This document shows positions 7,791 to 16,762 of a DNA stretch of 64,000 bases, piece by piece. A program made the translations under genes and the position numbers. Within the stretch, counting starts at the first letter, position 1. Each line of letters begins with the position of its first letter. Source of the DNA: Bradyrhizobium sp. dw_78 (lineage in GTDB: Bacteria; Pseudomonadota; Alphaproteobacteria; Rhizobiales; Xanthobacteraceae). Where the stretch lies: contig NZ_JAAVUS010000007.1 of assembly GCF_018449525.1 (NCBI RefSeq), forward strand, positions 186,001-250,000, in the 5' to 3' direction. The notes beneath the pieces are model-generated. The model made no database searches, was not told the DNA's origin, and worked only from the letters and a program-made list of their open reading frames with translations.

Positions 7791-8779
7791 CAGCGGCTCT
7801 TTACCGGGGTTTCCGCGACGGGGGTCAGCGGCGGCTTCCCGGCAAACCAGGCTTTCAGATTGTCGACCACCAGTTGATCCATCGCATTGCGGGTCACCAC
7901 CGAAGCCGAACCGATATGCGGCAGCAGCACGACGTTCTGCATGGCCTTCAATTCGTCGGGCACGTTCGGCTCTTTCTCGAACACGTCGAGGCCCGCAGCC
8001 AGGATCGTCCCCGACTTCAGCGCCGCGATCAGCGCCTGTTCGTCGATGACGGTGCCGCGCGCGACATTGATGATCACGCCGCGCGGTCCGAGCGTCTTCA
8101 TCACTTCGGCGTTGATCATTTTCGCCGTGCTGGGACCGCCCGGCACGATGACGACCAGCGTATCGACCGCCTTGGCCATCTCGATCAGATCGGGATAATG
8201 CCGGTAGGAGAGGTCGGGCGCGGGATTGCGCGTGTGGTAGACTACGGGAACCTGCGAAGCGTCGAGCCGGCGTGCGATCGCCTGCCCTATCCGGCCCATG
8301 CCGACCATTCCCACCTTGCGGTCGCGCAGCGAGCCTACGCTCAACGGAAAACTCTGCGCGCTCCACAGACCGGACCGCACATAGCGGTCGGCCTTGATGA
8401 ACTCGCGCAAGGTCGCGATCAGCAGCCCCATCGCGAGGTCGGCGACTTCCTCAGTCAGGACATCCGGTGTGTTGGTGACGATGATGTCATGCTCGCGCGC
8501 ATAATTGGCGTCGATATGGTCGTAGCCGACGCCAAAGGTGGAAACGATCTCGAGCTTCGGAAAGCGCGCCAGCGTCGCGGCATCGCCCCGCGCCGAACTA
8601 TAAGTGATGGCCATGCCGCGGATCTTCGCGGCCACCGCCGGGCTCAACCGATCGAGATCGCCTGCAGTTTCTGAGGAATGCAGAACGAACTGATCGGAAA
8701 AACCGTTATCGACGATCGGCTTGCTTGGCCCGTAGGCCAGGAGATCGATCTTCTCGGAAGAGATAGTCCCGCTCGCCAT
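7790..8779 (-). CDS. D-isomer-specific 2-hydroxyacid dehydrogenase (hydroxypyruvate/glyoxylate reductase type)
   Basis: 329 residues with the family architecture: a split catalytic domain around a Rossmann domain marked by VGMGRIGQAIARRL. The substrate-side segment FGVGYDHID, the catalytic Arg region INVARGTVIDEQAL, the Glu region GLDVFEKEP and the catalytic His in LLPHIGSAS are all present. It reduces a 2-keto acid with NAD(P)H in the cytosol. Its start overlaps the permease stop by one base and its stop overlaps the next gene by one base, so it is translationally coupled within the ABC operon. This suggests it acts on a product of the imported compound. Confidence 0.9.
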   Translation of the reverse strand: MASGTISSEKIDLLAYGPSKPIVDNGFSDQFVLHSSETAGDLDRLSPAVAAKIRGMAITYSSARGDAATLARFPKLEIVSTFGVGYDHIDANYAREHDIIVTNTPDVLTEEVADLAMGLLIATLREFIKADRYVRSGLWSAQSFPLSVGSLRDRKVGMVGMGRIGQAIARRLDASQVPVVYHTRNPAPDLSYRHYPDLIEMAKAVDTLVVIVPGGPSTAKMINAEVMKTLGPRGVIINVARGTVIDEQALIAALKSGTILAAGLDVFEKEPNVPDELKAMQNVVLLPHIGSASVVTRNAMDQLVVDNLKAWFAGKPPLTPVAETPVKSR

Positions 8780-9627
8780 CAGCTTTCCTTTCCAAGCGCG
8801 CTCTCATGCCAGCGCCGCAATATCAGATGCGAAACCAGCGCCAGCAGCCCATAAATGACAATTCCGGCGACGGAGAGCAACAGCAGTGCGGCGAACATTC
8901 GGGGAATGTTGAGGCGATAGCCGGATTCCGCAATCCGATAGGCCAACCCGGCCCCCGCGCCGGCCGAGCCGGCCGCGATCTCCGCCACCACCGCGCCGAT
9001 CAGCGACAGGCCGCCCGCGATCCTTAGGCCTCCAAGGATGAACGGCAGCGCCGCCGGCAATTTCAGATATCGCAGCGTCTGCAACCGCGATGCGCCGTAG
9101 AGCTGAAACAAACCGGCCAGATTGCGATCCACGGAGTTCAGCCCCAGCGTGGTGTTGGACAGCACCGGAAAGAACCCCACGATCCAGGCGCAGACAATGA
9201 CCGCGGTCTGTTGCGGCAGATAGATCAGCAGCAATGGCGCGATGGCGATAACCGGCGTGACCTGGAGGATCACCGCATAGGGAAACAGCGAATATTCCAG
9301 CCATCTCGATTGATTGAACAACAGCGCCAATGCGATGCCCCCGACGGCGGCGGCGGCAAATCCCTCCAGCGTGGTCAGTAGTGTGGTCAGCAGCGACTGC
9401 CAAAGCACCGGCCAATCATTGACGAGCGTATGAAAGACCATCAACGGTCCGGGCAGCACATAGGGTGGAATGTCGTTGAGGCGCACCACGAGGCCCCACA
9501 CGGCGATGCCGGCTGCGAGCACGGCCACGGGAAGCAGGATGCGGACGACGTCCAGGGCGCGTCTCTTGGACTTAGACTTGGGTCTGGCCTTCGCTGCGGG
9601 TATCGGCGTTGCTGGCGGCGGCTTCAT
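8779..9627 (-). CDS. ABC transporter permease, NitT/TauT (SsuC-like) family
   Basis: 282 residues with about six membrane segments and the BPD_transp_1 coupling motif region (LYGASRLQTLRYLKLPAALPF). It starts after a Lys/Arg/Pro-rich cytoplasmic N-terminus. The start codon overlaps the ATPase stop by four bases (ATGA). Together with the ATPase and the periplasmic binding protein it forms a complete importer of the nitrate/sulfonate/pyrimidine-precursor class. The substrate is not evident. Confidence 0.9.
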   Translation of the reverse strand: MKPPPATPIPAAKARPKSKSKRRALDVVRILLPVAVLAAGIAVWGLVVRLNDIPPYVLPGPLMVFHTLVNDWPVLWQSLLTTLLTTLEGFAAAAVGGIALALLFNQSRWLEYSLFPYAVILQVTPVIAIAPLLLIYLPQQTAVIVCAWIVGFFPVLSNTTLGLNSVDRNLAGLFQLYGASRLQTLRYLKLPAALPFILGGLRIAGGLSLIGAVVAEIAAGSAGAGAGLAYRIAESGYRLNIPRMFAALLLLSVAGIVIYGLLALVSHLILRRWHESALGKES

Positions 9628-10439
9628 CTGTCCGCATTCTCGTCATAGGACGGCGCCAGCGCCTTCGAAACCTCACGGCAATAGCCGGCATAGGCTGCCG
9701 ACGTCCGGAACTCCTCACCACGCGATTCGGGAGCGTCGATGCGAAATTCCGCGCTGATGCGCCCGGGCCGCGCAGTCATCACGATCACACGCTGCGACAG
9801 GTACACCGACTCGAACACGGAATGCGTGACGAAAATGACGGTCTTGCGCAGGTTGCCCCACAGCGAAAGCAGATCGTTGTTCAAGCGAAAGCGGGTGAAC
9901 TCGTCGAGGGCGGCGAACGGTTCATCCATCAAGAGAATGTCGGGATCGGTAACCAAAGCGCGCGCCAGCGAGACGCGCATTTTCATGCCGCCTGACAATT
10001 CGCGCGGAAAACTATCCGCGAATTCCGCGAGTCCAACCTGCGCCAGCGCCGCATTGATGCGCGCATTCGCCTCCGCGACCGGCACACGCGCCAGCTTCAA
10101 CGGCAGCCGCACATTTTCCCGGACGCTGGCCCACGGCATCAGCGTCGGCTCCTGAAACACGAAGCCGATGCTCTGCCCCGTCTGCGCCCGGTCGGCGCGA
10201 TTTGAAACGCGGACGGTGCCCGAGGTCGGGGCGTTCAGCCCTGCGATCAGGCGAAGGGCGGTCGATTTTCCGCAGCCCGACGGCCCGAGCAGGGACACGA
10301 ATTCGCCGCTGCGCACGTCGAGATCCAGCGGTCCCAACGCCTCCACGCCGCTGTCATAGACCTTGGTGACGCCGCGCAGGCTGACGGCAAGGCCGGACGG
10401 GCCAGCATCGAGATCGGACAAGGCTGCAGGATCAGGCAT
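9624..10439 (-). CDS. ABC transporter ATP-binding protein, NitT/TauT family
   Basis: 271 residues from ATG 10439. Walker A is GPSGCGKST, the signature is LSGGMKMRVSLARAL, Walker B is ILLMDEPFAALDEFT, and the switch His lies in VIFVTHSVFES. A GTG at 10487 would add 16 residues, but that extension lies inside the dispersed intergenic repeat and was not chosen. It is encoded between the binding protein and the permease. It energises import at the inner membrane. Confidence 0.9.
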   Translation of the reverse strand: MPDPAALSDLDAGPSGLAVSLRGVTKVYDSGVEALGPLDLDVRSGEFVSLLGPSGCGKSTALRLIAGLNAPTSGTVRVSNRADRAQTGQSIGFVFQEPTLMPWASVRENVRLPLKLARVPVAEANARINAALAQVGLAEFADSFPRELSGGMKMRVSLARALVTDPDILLMDEPFAALDEFTRFRLNNDLLSLWGNLRKTVIFVTHSVFESVYLSQRVIVMTARPGRISAEFRIDAPESRGEEFRTSAAYAGYCREVSKALAPSYDENADR

Positions 10440-10450
10440 GGCGTATCTAT

Positions 10451-10541
10451 AGCGTTTTCGGGCGAAGTGGATACCGGCTCGCGTCACGAAAGCGCATCAA
10501 AGCAAGACCGGAGCCCGGTTGTACTTCAATCAAGGCCGCGG
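10451..10541. repeat. Dispersed intergenic repeat, copy A
   Basis: The segment starts AGCGTTTTCGGGCGAAGTGG, continues with CCGGCTCGCGTCACGAAAGCGC and ends in a degenerate CCGGTT..AATCAAGGCCGCGGCT hairpin. It matches the Bradyrhizobium-type element of which further copies occur here near 14901, 28183, 36218 and 60481. It fills the space between the binding protein gene and the ATPase gene and may act as an mRNA processing or attenuation site. Confidence 0.6.
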
Positions 10542-11564
10542 CTAGTTCTTTTTGGGCCGCAGATCGAGACCGACGCCCTTGTTGGTGAAGCGAAGTGTGT
10601 AGCCCTTGCGGTAGTCGATGTCGCTGCGCACGACACCGGCGCGCACCATTTTCTCGAAGAAACTCGCGACCCTCGCATCGTTCATCGCGCCGATGCCGTC
10701 GTGCAGCGCGTCACCGGAATCGACGATGCCGTATTCCTTCATCTTGGCGATGGAATAGGCCATGAGCTCATCCGTCATTTCCGGATTGAGCTTCTTGATC
10801 AGCGCGTTGCCTAGCGTATTGTCGCCATACAGATAATGGTACCAGCCGAGGATAGAGGCGTCGACGAAGCGTTGAATCAGATCCGGCTTTTTGTCGATCA
10901 GATCGCCGCGCGTCTCGATCATGGTGGAATAGGCGTTGAAGCCGTAATCGGCCAGCAGCAGGACGCCGGGCTTGAAGCCGGCGGCTTGTTCAACCGCGAA
11001 CGGCTCCGAGGTCACGTAGCCCTGCATCGCGCTCTGCTTGTCGGCGATAAAGGGCTGGGAGTTGAAGGTATAGGGTTTGACCTTCTCCTCGCTGAATTTG
11101 TATTCGGACTTCAGCCACTGGAAATAGCTGACGATCCCTTCCTTGGACACGAACAGCGTCAGCGGCTTGAGATCCTCGATCGTGCCGACCTTCGCTTCCG
11201 GATGCGTCAGGAAAACCTGCGGATCCTTCTGAAATATGGCCGCAACGTCGACAATGGGGACATTGTTGGCAACGGCGTCAAACGATTGCAACGTGTTCGC
11301 GCTCAGGAAAAAATCGAGTTTGCCGGCGATCAGCAGAATACGGTTGTTGTCGTTCGGGCCACCGGGCACGATCGTGACATCGAGCCCATATTGCTGATAG
11401 GTGCCGTCGGCCAGGGCCTGGAAAAATCCGCCTTGTTCCGGTTCCGGGACCCAGTTGGTCCCGAACGAGACCTTGTCCAGCGTTTGCGCGGCCGCGGATG
11501 ACAGGGCCATCACCAAGGCCAGCAGACCAGCCGTTAACGCTTGCGGCAAAAGAGCTGGCTTCAT
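10542..11564 (-). CDS. ABC transporter substrate-binding protein (NMT1/THI5-like)
   Basis: 340 residues from ATG 11564, preceded by CGGAG at about 8 bases; a GTG ten codons further upstream is less likely. A signal peptide (QALTAGLLALVMALSSAAAQ) is followed by a typical NMT1/THI5 fold: FGTNWVPEPEQGGFFQAL, then GLDVTIVPGGP and KLDFFLSAN. Such periplasmic proteins bind pyrimidine precursors, riboflavin-like compounds, sulfonates or nitrate. It is the first gene of the minus-strand transporter operon and is divergent from a creatininase-family gene. Confidence 0.88.
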   Translation of the reverse strand: MKPALLPQALTAGLLALVMALSSAAAQTLDKVSFGTNWVPEPEQGGFFQALADGTYQQYGLDVTIVPGGPNDNNRILLIAGKLDFFLSANTLQSFDAVANNVPIVDVAAIFQKDPQVFLTHPEAKVGTIEDLKPLTLFVSKEGIVSYFQWLKSEYKFSEEKVKPYTFNSQPFIADKQSAMQGYVTSEPFAVEQAAGFKPGVLLLADYGFNAYSTMIETRGDLIDKKPDLIQRFVDASILGWYHYLYGDNTLGNALIKKLNPEMTDELMAYSIAKMKEYGIVDSGDALHDGIGAMNDARVASFFEKMVRAGVVRSDIDYRKGYTLRFTNKGVGLDLRPKKN

Positions 11565-11687
11565 GGTTGGACTCCGTTGATCGTTCTGGCCCATGATGGC
11601 GGGATCACCGCTCCGGACGCCGGTTACGCCTCTTACGGGAACGGGACAAGCTACCTTGCAAATGGGCCCAAAGAAACGTTTTACGCG

Positions 11688-12503
11688 ATGACCTCAACCG
11701 CTCCTCCCCGCGACTGGACCGACATTCACTGGCCCGATATCGCCGGAACCGACGCGGCGCGGTGGATCGCGGTCCTGCCGCTGGCCGCGACCGAGCAACA
11801 TGGCCCGCATTTGCCTGTAGGCACCGACGTCATGATCGCGGAGGCCTATCTCGAACGCGCGCGCGAGCTTCTGCCCGATGCCGCACCCGTGACATTCCTG
11901 CCCTTGCAGCCGGTGGGGATTTCGACCGAGCACATCGACTATCCGGGCACGCTGACGCTGCCGCCCGAAACCGCGCTGCAAGGCTGGATGGCGCTCGGAA
12001 TCAGCGTCGCCCGCGCAGGCGTCAAAAAGCTAGTCATGGTCACGAGCCACGGCGGCAACAGCGCGGCCATGACTCTCGTGGCCCAGGATCTGCGCGCAGA
12101 ATACGGACTTCTCGCGGTGACCACGAGTTGGTCGCGCTTCGGCGCGCCGGACGGGTTGTTTTCTGAGGAAGAATTACGCCATGGTGTTCACGGCGGCGCG
12201 GTCGAAACCTCGATCATGCTGGCGCGATATCCGAAAGCCGTGCGCAAGGAGAAGATCGCCGATTTCCGGCCCTCCAGCATCGCCCTGGAAAAAGACCATC
12301 GTTGGCTTTCCACGCATCGCCCGGCGCCATTCGCCTGGCAGGCGCAGGACCTTCACCCGAGCGGCGCCGCCGGCGATGCCACGCTGGCCTCGGCGGAGAA
12401 AGGCCGGCGGCTGATTGATCACGGCGCCGCCGCGTTTTGCGAACTGCTCGCCGATATCGAAAAATTCGATCCGGGGACGCTTTCGGATCGCCCGGCAGAC
12501 TGA
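11688..12503 (+). CDS. Creatininase-family amidohydrolase
   Basis: 271 residues from ATG 11688. The diagnostic metal motif LAATEQHGPHLPVGTD is present near residue 29, with further ligands in TSHGGNSAAM and the HGVHGGAVETS segment. Members include creatininase, ArfB (flavin/F420 biosynthesis amidohydrolase) and MftE. The frame is open to 11541, but that part overlaps the start of the divergent binding-protein gene. Divergence from a transporter for a small, probably nitrogenous ligand suggests that it hydrolyses a cyclic amide from the imported compound; this is inference. Confidence 0.85.
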   Translation: MTSTAPPRDWTDIHWPDIAGTDAARWIAVLPLAATEQHGPHLPVGTDVMIAEAYLERARELLPDAAPVTFLPLQPVGISTEHIDYPGTLTLPPETALQGWMALGISVARAGVKKLVMVTSHGGNSAAMTLVAQDLRAEYGLLAVTTSWSRFGAPDGLFSEEELRHGVHGGAVETSIMLARYPKAVRKEKIADFRPSSIALEKDHRWLSTHRPAPFAWQAQDLHPSGAAGDATLASAEKGRRLIDHGAAAFCELLADIEKFDPGTLSDRPAD

Positions 12504-12858
12504 CGCCCGCCCCGGCGGACGCCCTGGGCAGGTCATCTTTTTCAGCCGCCGCATTTTTCCACCGCTCCGATGCTGCCGGCGATTTGGTGTTGCATGCGTG
12601 TCACAGAACGATGCCAACAAACGAATGCCTCGTCATCCTTTCTTGCAATTAAGAATTATTCGCAATAAGCCTTTTGCTGAAAGGTCAAAGGCTTGGGATC
12701 GAATTGCGCCTGCTCTTGAGCTGGCTTTTGGCCTTTAAGGGGGAAGCCATCGGCCGGCTGACCAAATCATTCGCCCGATTTCTTTGGTGGCAGCGTGACG
12801 GCAAATCAGAAATGACAAAAGCGACTGCCGGAATGTTCGCGCTGGAAAAATTCGCCTG
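12504..12858. other. 355-bp gap without recognised gene
   Basis: The region between the creatininase-family gene and the porin contains no convincing frame on either strand. The second half (from about 12640) is A+T-richer and presumably holds the porin promoter. No operator or terminator was recognised. Confidence 0.4.
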
Positions 12859-14859
12859 ATGAACCGCCACGGCCAAAGCTGGGAGTACCTCTGCGCAGGC
12901 GTTGGATTCAGCGTGCTTACGCTCGCTACTCCAGCAGCTGCGGCGGACATGGCGCGCAAAGCGCCTGAGCTCCAAACCGCTTACGACTGGACCGGATTCT
13001 ACGTCGGCGGCCATTTCGGCTATGGCGGCGGCAGCCTGGGCACCGGCACCAATCCACTGCCCGAAGAGGGGGTGGTCCTTCCGCATAGTATCACCGGCCT
13101 GATCGGCGGTTATGAGGCCGGCTACAATCAGCAATTGGCGAACCATGTCGTGCTCGGCATCGAGGCGGATGCGTCATTCAGCAGTCCGGCGGACGGTCCG
13201 CGCCTGGCGCCGGCCGCCTTCAACGCGACGCTCGATTACGTCTCTACGGTGCGCGGCCGGGGCGGCTACGCCTTCGGAAACTGGATGCCCTATGTGACCG
13301 GCGGCTTCGCCTGGGGCCACACCCATATCGATCTCAACGACGCGGCGGGGAACATCTACGCCACGCCGGGGCAGATCCAGACCGGCTGGACGGTCGGCGC
13401 CGGCGTCGAGTTCGCCGTGAGCGGCCATTGGACCGCCAAGCTCGAATACGATTACATCGATCTGACGCATCGGATCTACGACCTCAGCGGGTTCGGGCTG
13501 CCCAGCATCGGCGTCGACCCCAGCGTCCACCTGTTCAAGGCTGGGCTGAATTATCGCTTTGCCGATAATCCGGCATGGACGGCGCAAGCAGCCGCCAATG
13601 CAAGGACCACGCTGCCCGAGTCGGACGACTGGAATGTCCACGCCCAAACGACCTTCCTTCCTTCGGCCTATCCTTCGTTCCGCTCGCCCTATGCGGGCGC
13701 CAACAGCCTTCCCGGTGGCGGCCAGACCCAGGAAACCTGGACCACGACCGCCTTTCTCGGCGTGCGGCTCTGGCAAGGCGGCGAGTTCTATTTCAACCCG
13801 GAGCTGGCGCAGGGATTTGGCATCGGCGGCACGCTCGGCATCGCCGGCTTTCCCAACGGGGAAGCGCAGAAGGCCGGCGCCGCGGAACCGAAACTCCGTC
13901 CGCAGCGCTATTACCTGAAACAGACATTCGGTCTCGGCGGCGGCCAGGAAGAGGTCGATGACGGCCCCAATCAGCTCCCGGGCAAGCGCGACATCGACCG
14001 GATCACGCTCATCGTCGGCCGCTTTGCCGTCGGCGATTTCTTCGACAACAACAGCTACTCGCACGATCCGCGCGCGGACTTCATGAACTGGGCGCTATGG
14101 TCGTCGGCCGCCTATGATTTTCCGGCCGATCTGCCGGGCTATACGAACGGCGCGGTGGTCGAATTCAACCGCAAGGACTGGGCCGTCCGCGCCGGCGCGT
14201 TCGAAGTGCCGGCGGATCCCAACAGCGACGTGCTGACCTACAAGACCGGCGGCACCGTGGTCGAATTCGAGGAACGCCATACCGTCTTCGATCAGCCCGG
14301 CAAACTGCGGCTCGGTGCCTTCGCCAACAGCGGCAACACCGGCAATTACCGCCAGGCGCTGGCGATCGAAGACGCGGACCCCGCGCTCGACATCAACTCG
14401 GTCATGACCGGCATCCGCCACGACAACCTCAAATATGGATTCTACCTCAACGCCGAACAGCAACTCGTCAAGGATATCGGCCTGTTCGCGCGGGCGAGCT
14501 GGAATGACGGCCAGACCGAGATCCTGTCCTTTACCGACGTCGACCGCAGCATTTCAGGCGGCCTGTCGATCAAGGGCAGTTTCTGGGGACGACCAAGCGA
14601 CACGGTCGGCATCGGCGGCGCGATCAACGGCCTGTCCGACGCGCACCGCGATTTTCTCGCCGCCGGCGGCCTCGGCCTGCTGATCGGCGACGGCCAGCTC
14701 AACTACCGCCCCGAGCAGATCCTCGAGACCTATTACGCGTATTCGGTGAGCAGGAATTTGACGGTCACCGCGGACTATCAACTCATCACAAATCCCGCCT
14801 ATAACGCCGATCGTGGGCCTGTCTCGGTCTTCTCGGCCCGTTTCCACGGCGAATTCTAG
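12859..14859 (+). CDS. Outer-membrane protein: Opa/Omp25-type barrel fused to OprB-type carbohydrate porin
   Basis: 666 residues with a signal peptide ending in TPAAAA. Residues about 40-235 show the small eight-stranded barrel pattern of rhizobial Omp25/Opa-like proteins (YDWTGFYVGGHFGYGGG at the start, HLFKAGLNYRF at the end). After a linker, residues about 255-666 match carbohydrate-selective OprB porins (YYLKQTFGLGGG, ITLIVGRFAVGDFFDNN, YYAYSVSRNLTVTADYQ), ending in a terminal Phe as in outer-membrane proteins. Two barrels in one chain is unusual. Downstream lie an ABC permease and ATPase, so it may be the outer-membrane route for their substrate. Confidence 0.82.
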   Translation: MNRHGQSWEYLCAGVGFSVLTLATPAAAADMARKAPELQTAYDWTGFYVGGHFGYGGGSLGTGTNPLPEEGVVLPHSITGLIGGYEAGYNQQLANHVVLGIEADASFSSPADGPRLAPAAFNATLDYVSTVRGRGGYAFGNWMPYVTGGFAWGHTHIDLNDAAGNIYATPGQIQTGWTVGAGVEFAVSGHWTAKLEYDYIDLTHRIYDLSGFGLPSIGVDPSVHLFKAGLNYRFADNPAWTAQAAANARTTLPESDDWNVHAQTTFLPSAYPSFRSPYAGANSLPGGGQTQETWTTTAFLGVRLWQGGEFYFNPELAQGFGIGGTLGIAGFPNGEAQKAGAAEPKLRPQRYYLKQTFGLGGGQEEVDDGPNQLPGKRDIDRITLIVGRFAVGDFFDNNSYSHDPRADFMNWALWSSAAYDFPADLPGYTNGAVVEFNRKDWAVRAGAFEVPADPNSDVLTYKTGGTVVEFEERHTVFDQPGKLRLGAFANSGNTGNYRQALAIEDADPALDINSVMTGIRHDNLKYGFYLNAEQQLVKDIGLFARASWNDGQTEILSFTDVDRSISGGLSIKGSFWGRPSDTVGIGGAINGLSDAHRDFLAAGGLGLLIGDGQLNYRPEQILETYYAYSVSRNLTVTADYQLITNPAYNADRGPVSVFSARFHGEF

Positions 14860-14900
14860 AGCATGCCCCGAAGGCCCGCGTCGGCAGCGCGACGCAGTCA

Positions 14901-14926
14901 CCGGCTCGCGTGAAGAAAATGCGTCA
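14901..14926. repeat. Dispersed intergenic repeat, copy B (core)
   Basis: The core CCGGCTCGCGTGAAGAAAAT, continuing GCGTCA, lies between the porin stop and the permease start. The flanks are degenerate but related to copies A and F. It ends 24 bases before the permease start codon, inside the leader of a probable porin-transporter transcript. Confidence 0.55.
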
Positions 14927-14950
14927 CGATAGAGGATAAAGGCGGCGTCT

Positions 14951-16687
14951 ATGGCGGTTCAGGATATTCGCCCGGTCGCGCTTCGACAGGCATTACAGCC
15001 CAATATCTGGGACGTCGTGGCGCTGATTCTCGTGCTCGGCGCGATGGTGCTGATCGTCTATGGCGGCGAGCAGACCACCGCGCCGTTGGCGGCGCTTGAC
15101 GTCACGCCGGTATCGCTCGATCCGGCCAACCTCCCATTCTACGCGCTGCGCACCACCTTGCGCATGCTGCTGGCGATCGTCTGCTCCATCATCTTCACCT
15201 TCATCTACGCGGCGCTTGCCGCCAAGAGCCGCCGGGCGGAGATGGTGCTGATCCCGCTGCTCGACATCCTGCAATCGGTGCCGATCCTGGGCTTCCTGAC
15301 CTTCACGGTCGTCTTCTTCATGAACCTGTTTCCCGGCCGCGTGATCGGCGCCGAACTCGCCTGCGTGTTCGCGATCTTCACCAGCCAGGCCTGGAACATG
15401 ACCTTCAGCATGTATCAGTCGATGCGCAACGTGCCGAAGGATCTGGAAGAGGCGACGCAGAGCTTCCATCTCAGCGGCTGGCAGCGTTTCTGGCGGCTCG
15501 ATGTGCCGTTCGCCATGCCGGGCCTGATCTGGAACACGATGATGTCGATGTCGGGCGGCTGGTTCTTCGTGGTGGCCTCCGAGGCGATCACGGTCGGCAA
15601 CACCACGGTCACGCTGCCCGGCGTCGGCTCCTATGTCGCGCTCGCCATCCAGAAACGCGACCTGCCCGCCATCGGCTATGCCATCCTGACCATGCTGCTC
15701 GTCATCATCGTCTATGACCAGTTGCTGTTTCGCCCCGTCGTGGCCTGGGCCGACAAGTTCCGGTTCGAACAAACCGCGTCCGGAAACGCCCCGACCTCCT
15801 GGATGCTCGACCTGTTCCGGCGCACCCGCGCGCTACGCGCCCTGTCCTCGCCGTTCACGACGCTGAACAAGATCGTCTCCAACCTGCATATCGCGCTTCC
15901 CGGCTGGTCGCCGACAGCGCCGAAAAAACGCGGCGAGCCCTCGCGTCTGGTCGATGCGCTGTGGCTTGCCCTGGTGATGGCCTGCACAGGCTACGCGGCC
16001 TGGGAAGCCTATCAATATCTGTCGGCGACATTGAGCCTGTCGGATGTCTTCATCGCATTCGGATATGGATTGATGACGCTGCTGCGGGTCATCGTGCTGA
16101 TCGCGCTGGCCTCGCTGATATGGGTGCCGGTCGGCGTCTGGATCGGGCTGCGACCGAAACTGGCGGAGTTGATCCAGCCGCTCGCGCAGTTCCTGGCGGC
16201 GTTTCCGGCCAACCTCGCTTTTCCGGTATTCGTGGTGGTGATCGTCCGCTACGGCCTGAACGCGAATATCTGGCTCAGCCCGCTGATGATCCTGGGCACC
16301 CAGTGGTACATCCTGTTCAACGTCATTGCCGGCGCCAGTGCCTTCCCGAGCGACCTTCGCGAGGCCGCCGGCAGCTTCCACTTACGGGGATGGCGATGGT
16401 GGACAAAGGTCATCCTGCCCGGCATTTTCCCCTATTACATCACCGGCGCGATCACCGCCTCCGGCGGATCATGGAACGCCGCCATCGTTGCCGAAGTTGC
16501 AAGCTGGGGCGACACCCGCCTGACGGCGACGGGGCTCGGCGCCTATATTGCGAAAGCGACGGAAGCGGGCGACTTCCCGCGTGTCGTGCTCGGCATCGCC
16601 GTGATGTGCATTCTGGTGACGCTGTTCAACCGGCTGCTGTGGCGGCCGCTCTATGCCTTCGGTGAACGCCGTCTTCGGCTCGGCTGA
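14951..16687 (+). CDS. ABC transporter permease with two fused BPD_transp_1 domains
   Basis: 578 residues carrying two membrane domains. Each has a coupling motif (MRNVPKDLEEATQSFHLSGW near residue 160, ASAFPSDLREAAGSFHLRGW near residue 462), so one chain supplies both halves of the channel. A variable cytosolic linker of about 60 residues joins them. It belongs to the NitT/TauT class. The gene is followed by its ATPase, but no periplasmic binding protein is encoded nearby. This suggests import of a substrate delivered by a remote binding protein, or export. Confidence 0.88.
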   Translation: MAVQDIRPVALRQALQPNIWDVVALILVLGAMVLIVYGGEQTTAPLAALDVTPVSLDPANLPFYALRTTLRMLLAIVCSIIFTFIYAALAAKSRRAEMVLIPLLDILQSVPILGFLTFTVVFFMNLFPGRVIGAELACVFAIFTSQAWNMTFSMYQSMRNVPKDLEEATQSFHLSGWQRFWRLDVPFAMPGLIWNTMMSMSGGWFFVVASEAITVGNTTVTLPGVGSYVALAIQKRDLPAIGYAILTMLLVIIVYDQLLFRPVVAWADKFRFEQTASGNAPTSWMLDLFRRTRALRALSSPFTTLNKIVSNLHIALPGWSPTAPKKRGEPSRLVDALWLALVMACTGYAAWEAYQYLSATLSLSDVFIAFGYGLMTLLRVIVLIALASLIWVPVGVWIGLRPKLAELIQPLAQFLAAFPANLAFPVFVVVIVRYGLNANIWLSPLMILGTQWYILFNVIAGASAFPSDLREAAGSFHLRGWRWWTKVILPGIFPYYITGAITASGGSWNAAIVAEVASWGDTRLTATGLGAYIAKATEAGDFPRVVLGIAVMCILVTLFNRLLWRPLYAFGERRLRLG

Positions 16688-16702
16688 TTTCTTGGATCAT
16701 TT

Positions 16703-16750
16703 GAGCATGATCTTTTCGAAAAACCGGCTGCCGCTTTCCGGATCATGCTG
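16703..16750. repeat. Palindromic dispersed repeat, copy C (GAGCATGATC type)
   Basis: The 9-bp arms AGCATGATC (16704-16712) and GATCATGCT (16741-16749) enclose 28 bases containing TTTTCGAAAAACCGG. It is a second, palindromic rhizobial repeat type and can fold into a hairpin on the mRNA between the permease and ATPase genes, ending 12 bases before the ATPase start. Confidence 0.6.
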
Positions 16751-16762
16751 TAGGGGAAACAC

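Noticed and set aside
7791..8366. Long N-terminal extension of the Inh-domain gene
   Set aside because: The extension runs inside the 2-hydroxyacid dehydrogenase gene in another phase; the ATG at 7790 overlaps the dehydrogenase stop and begins a proper signal peptide.
13174..14064. 296-codon minus-strand frame inside the porin gene
   Set aside because: Antisense shadow; the sense strand codes a clear signal peptide and porin motifs.
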